Shown here in pieces: positions 6,935-7,062 of a stretch of DNA of 7,062 nucleotides. The stretch spans positions 1 to 7,062 of the forward strand of contig URTZ01000103.1 in assembly GCA_900550825.1 (NCBI GenBank), written 5' to 3'. The notes under the pieces were generated by a model. It had not been told where the DNA came from. It worked only from the letters and a program-made list of their open reading frames with translations, and did not search any database. The DNA is from an uncultured Collinsella sp. (lineage in GTDB: Bacteria > Actinomycetota > Coriobacteriia > Coriobacteriales > Coriobacteriaceae). Numbering within the stretch: the stretch's first letter is position 1; the number at the start of each line of letters is the position of its first letter. Position numbers and translations under genes: made by a program.

Positions 6935-6942
6935 TCACCTCC
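6935..6942 (-). promoter_or_regulatory. Strong ribosome binding site that fixes the acpS start
   Basis: GGAGGTGA is an eight-base match to the anti-Shine-Dalgarno complement, with GGAGG 5 nt before the ATG at 6932. It overlaps the upstream in-frame ATG at 6944-6942, which argues against that codon as the start. It is the strongest such site in the window and precedes the first gene of the operon. Confidence 0.85.
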
Positions 6943-6961
6943 ATATCGCACAGACTAAGTT

Positions 6962-6991
6962 ATTGTAGCCCGTTCGCAGAAGATGCGACAA
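6962..6991 (-). promoter_or_regulatory. Predicted sigma70-type promoter of the six-gene operon
   Basis: On the minus strand, TTGTCG (6991-6986, four of six matches to TTGACA) and TACAAT (6967-6962, five of six matches to TATAAT) are separated by 18 bp. The predicted transcript start, near 6956-6955, gives a leader of about 23 nt before the acpS ATG at 6932. No other promoter-like gap exists between the genes, whose spacing is 12 nt or less, so this is the obvious main promoter. An inverted repeat TCGCA-N5-TGCGA (6974-6988) fills much of the spacer. Confidence 0.65.
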
Positions 6992-7041
6992 ACGAGGGTT
7001 ATAAAACACAGCTACTATGTGAGACAAAAGCCCGTAAACGC

Positions 7042-7062
7042 AAAAAAGGGGGAGGCCGCGAG
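7042..7062 (-). terminator. Possible 3' half of a terminator of the upstream gene, cut by the window edge
   Basis: Read on the minus strand, the window begins CTCGCGGCCTCCCCC followed by six T residues. A G+C-rich arm running into a T tract is the typical right side of an intrinsic terminator. The left arm would lie beyond 7062 and cannot be seen. If correct, the gene upstream is also on the minus strand and ends just outside the window, which would make acpS the true first gene of a separate transcript. On the plus strand the same bases could instead be an A tract and left arm. Confidence 0.4.

Noticed and set aside
6933..6944. An upstream ATG at 6944 that would add four residues to AcpS
   Set aside because: It overlaps the very strong GGAGGTGA site that serves the ATG at 6932, and the leader from the predicted transcript start would be only about 11 nt.
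1..7062. A search for CRISPR repeats, insertion sequences, tRNA or rRNA genes, toxin-antitoxin or defence genes
   Set aside because: Nothing of this kind is visible. The window is filled end to end with recognisable housekeeping genes, and I see no hidden new system beyond the unusual protein variants reported.

Overview
The window is one tightly packed housekeeping operon with all six genes on the minus strand, so transcription runs from high to low coordinates. Gene content, moderately high G+C and fused or re-ordered versions of the actinobacterial nnr-alr-tsaE-tsaB-rimI-tsaD cluster suggest an actinobacterium, most likely a gut Coriobacteriia member such as Collinsella or a relative. The taxonomic call rests on recollection of the families, not on a database search.

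Layout in the direction of transcription: 7062-7042 carries what looks like the 3' half of a terminator for an upstream gene outside the window. A sigma70-type promoter lies at 6991-6962. Then come acpS (6932-6393, holo-ACP synthase with an unusual C-terminal tail), a fused nnrE-nnrD gene (6392-4776, NAD(P)HX repair), alr (4773-3628, alanine racemase), a family 4 iron-sulfur uracil-DNA glycosylase (3619-2999), tsaE (2986-2480), and one very long gene joining TsaB, RimI and TsaD in a single 794-residue chain (2493-109). A perfect 9-bp hairpin at 16-38 probably ends the transcript. Gaps between genes are 0, 2, 8 and 12 nt, followed by a 14-nt overlap, so a single polycistronic mRNA with translational coupling is very likely. 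No stretch over 300 bases lacks a gene.

Functionally the operon gathers lipid-synthesis activation (AcpS loads phosphopantetheine on acyl carrier protein), metabolite repair (NnrE/NnrD), D-alanine supply for peptidoglycan (Alr), repair of deaminated cytosine (UDG) and tRNA t6A37 synthesis (TsaE plus TsaB-TsaD), with RimI for N-terminal acetylation of ribosomal protein S18. The only known t6A component absent here is the TsaC-type enzyme that makes threonylcarbamoyl-AMP.

I see no mobile element, CRISPR array, tRNA, rRNA or defence-type system. The most notable points are the TsaB-RimI-TsaD triple fusion, the AcpS tail with a replaced conserved His, the alanine racemase that lacks the usual carbamylated lysine, the altered TPHPGE motif in NnrD, and the glycosylase gene placed inside an otherwise classical gene order.
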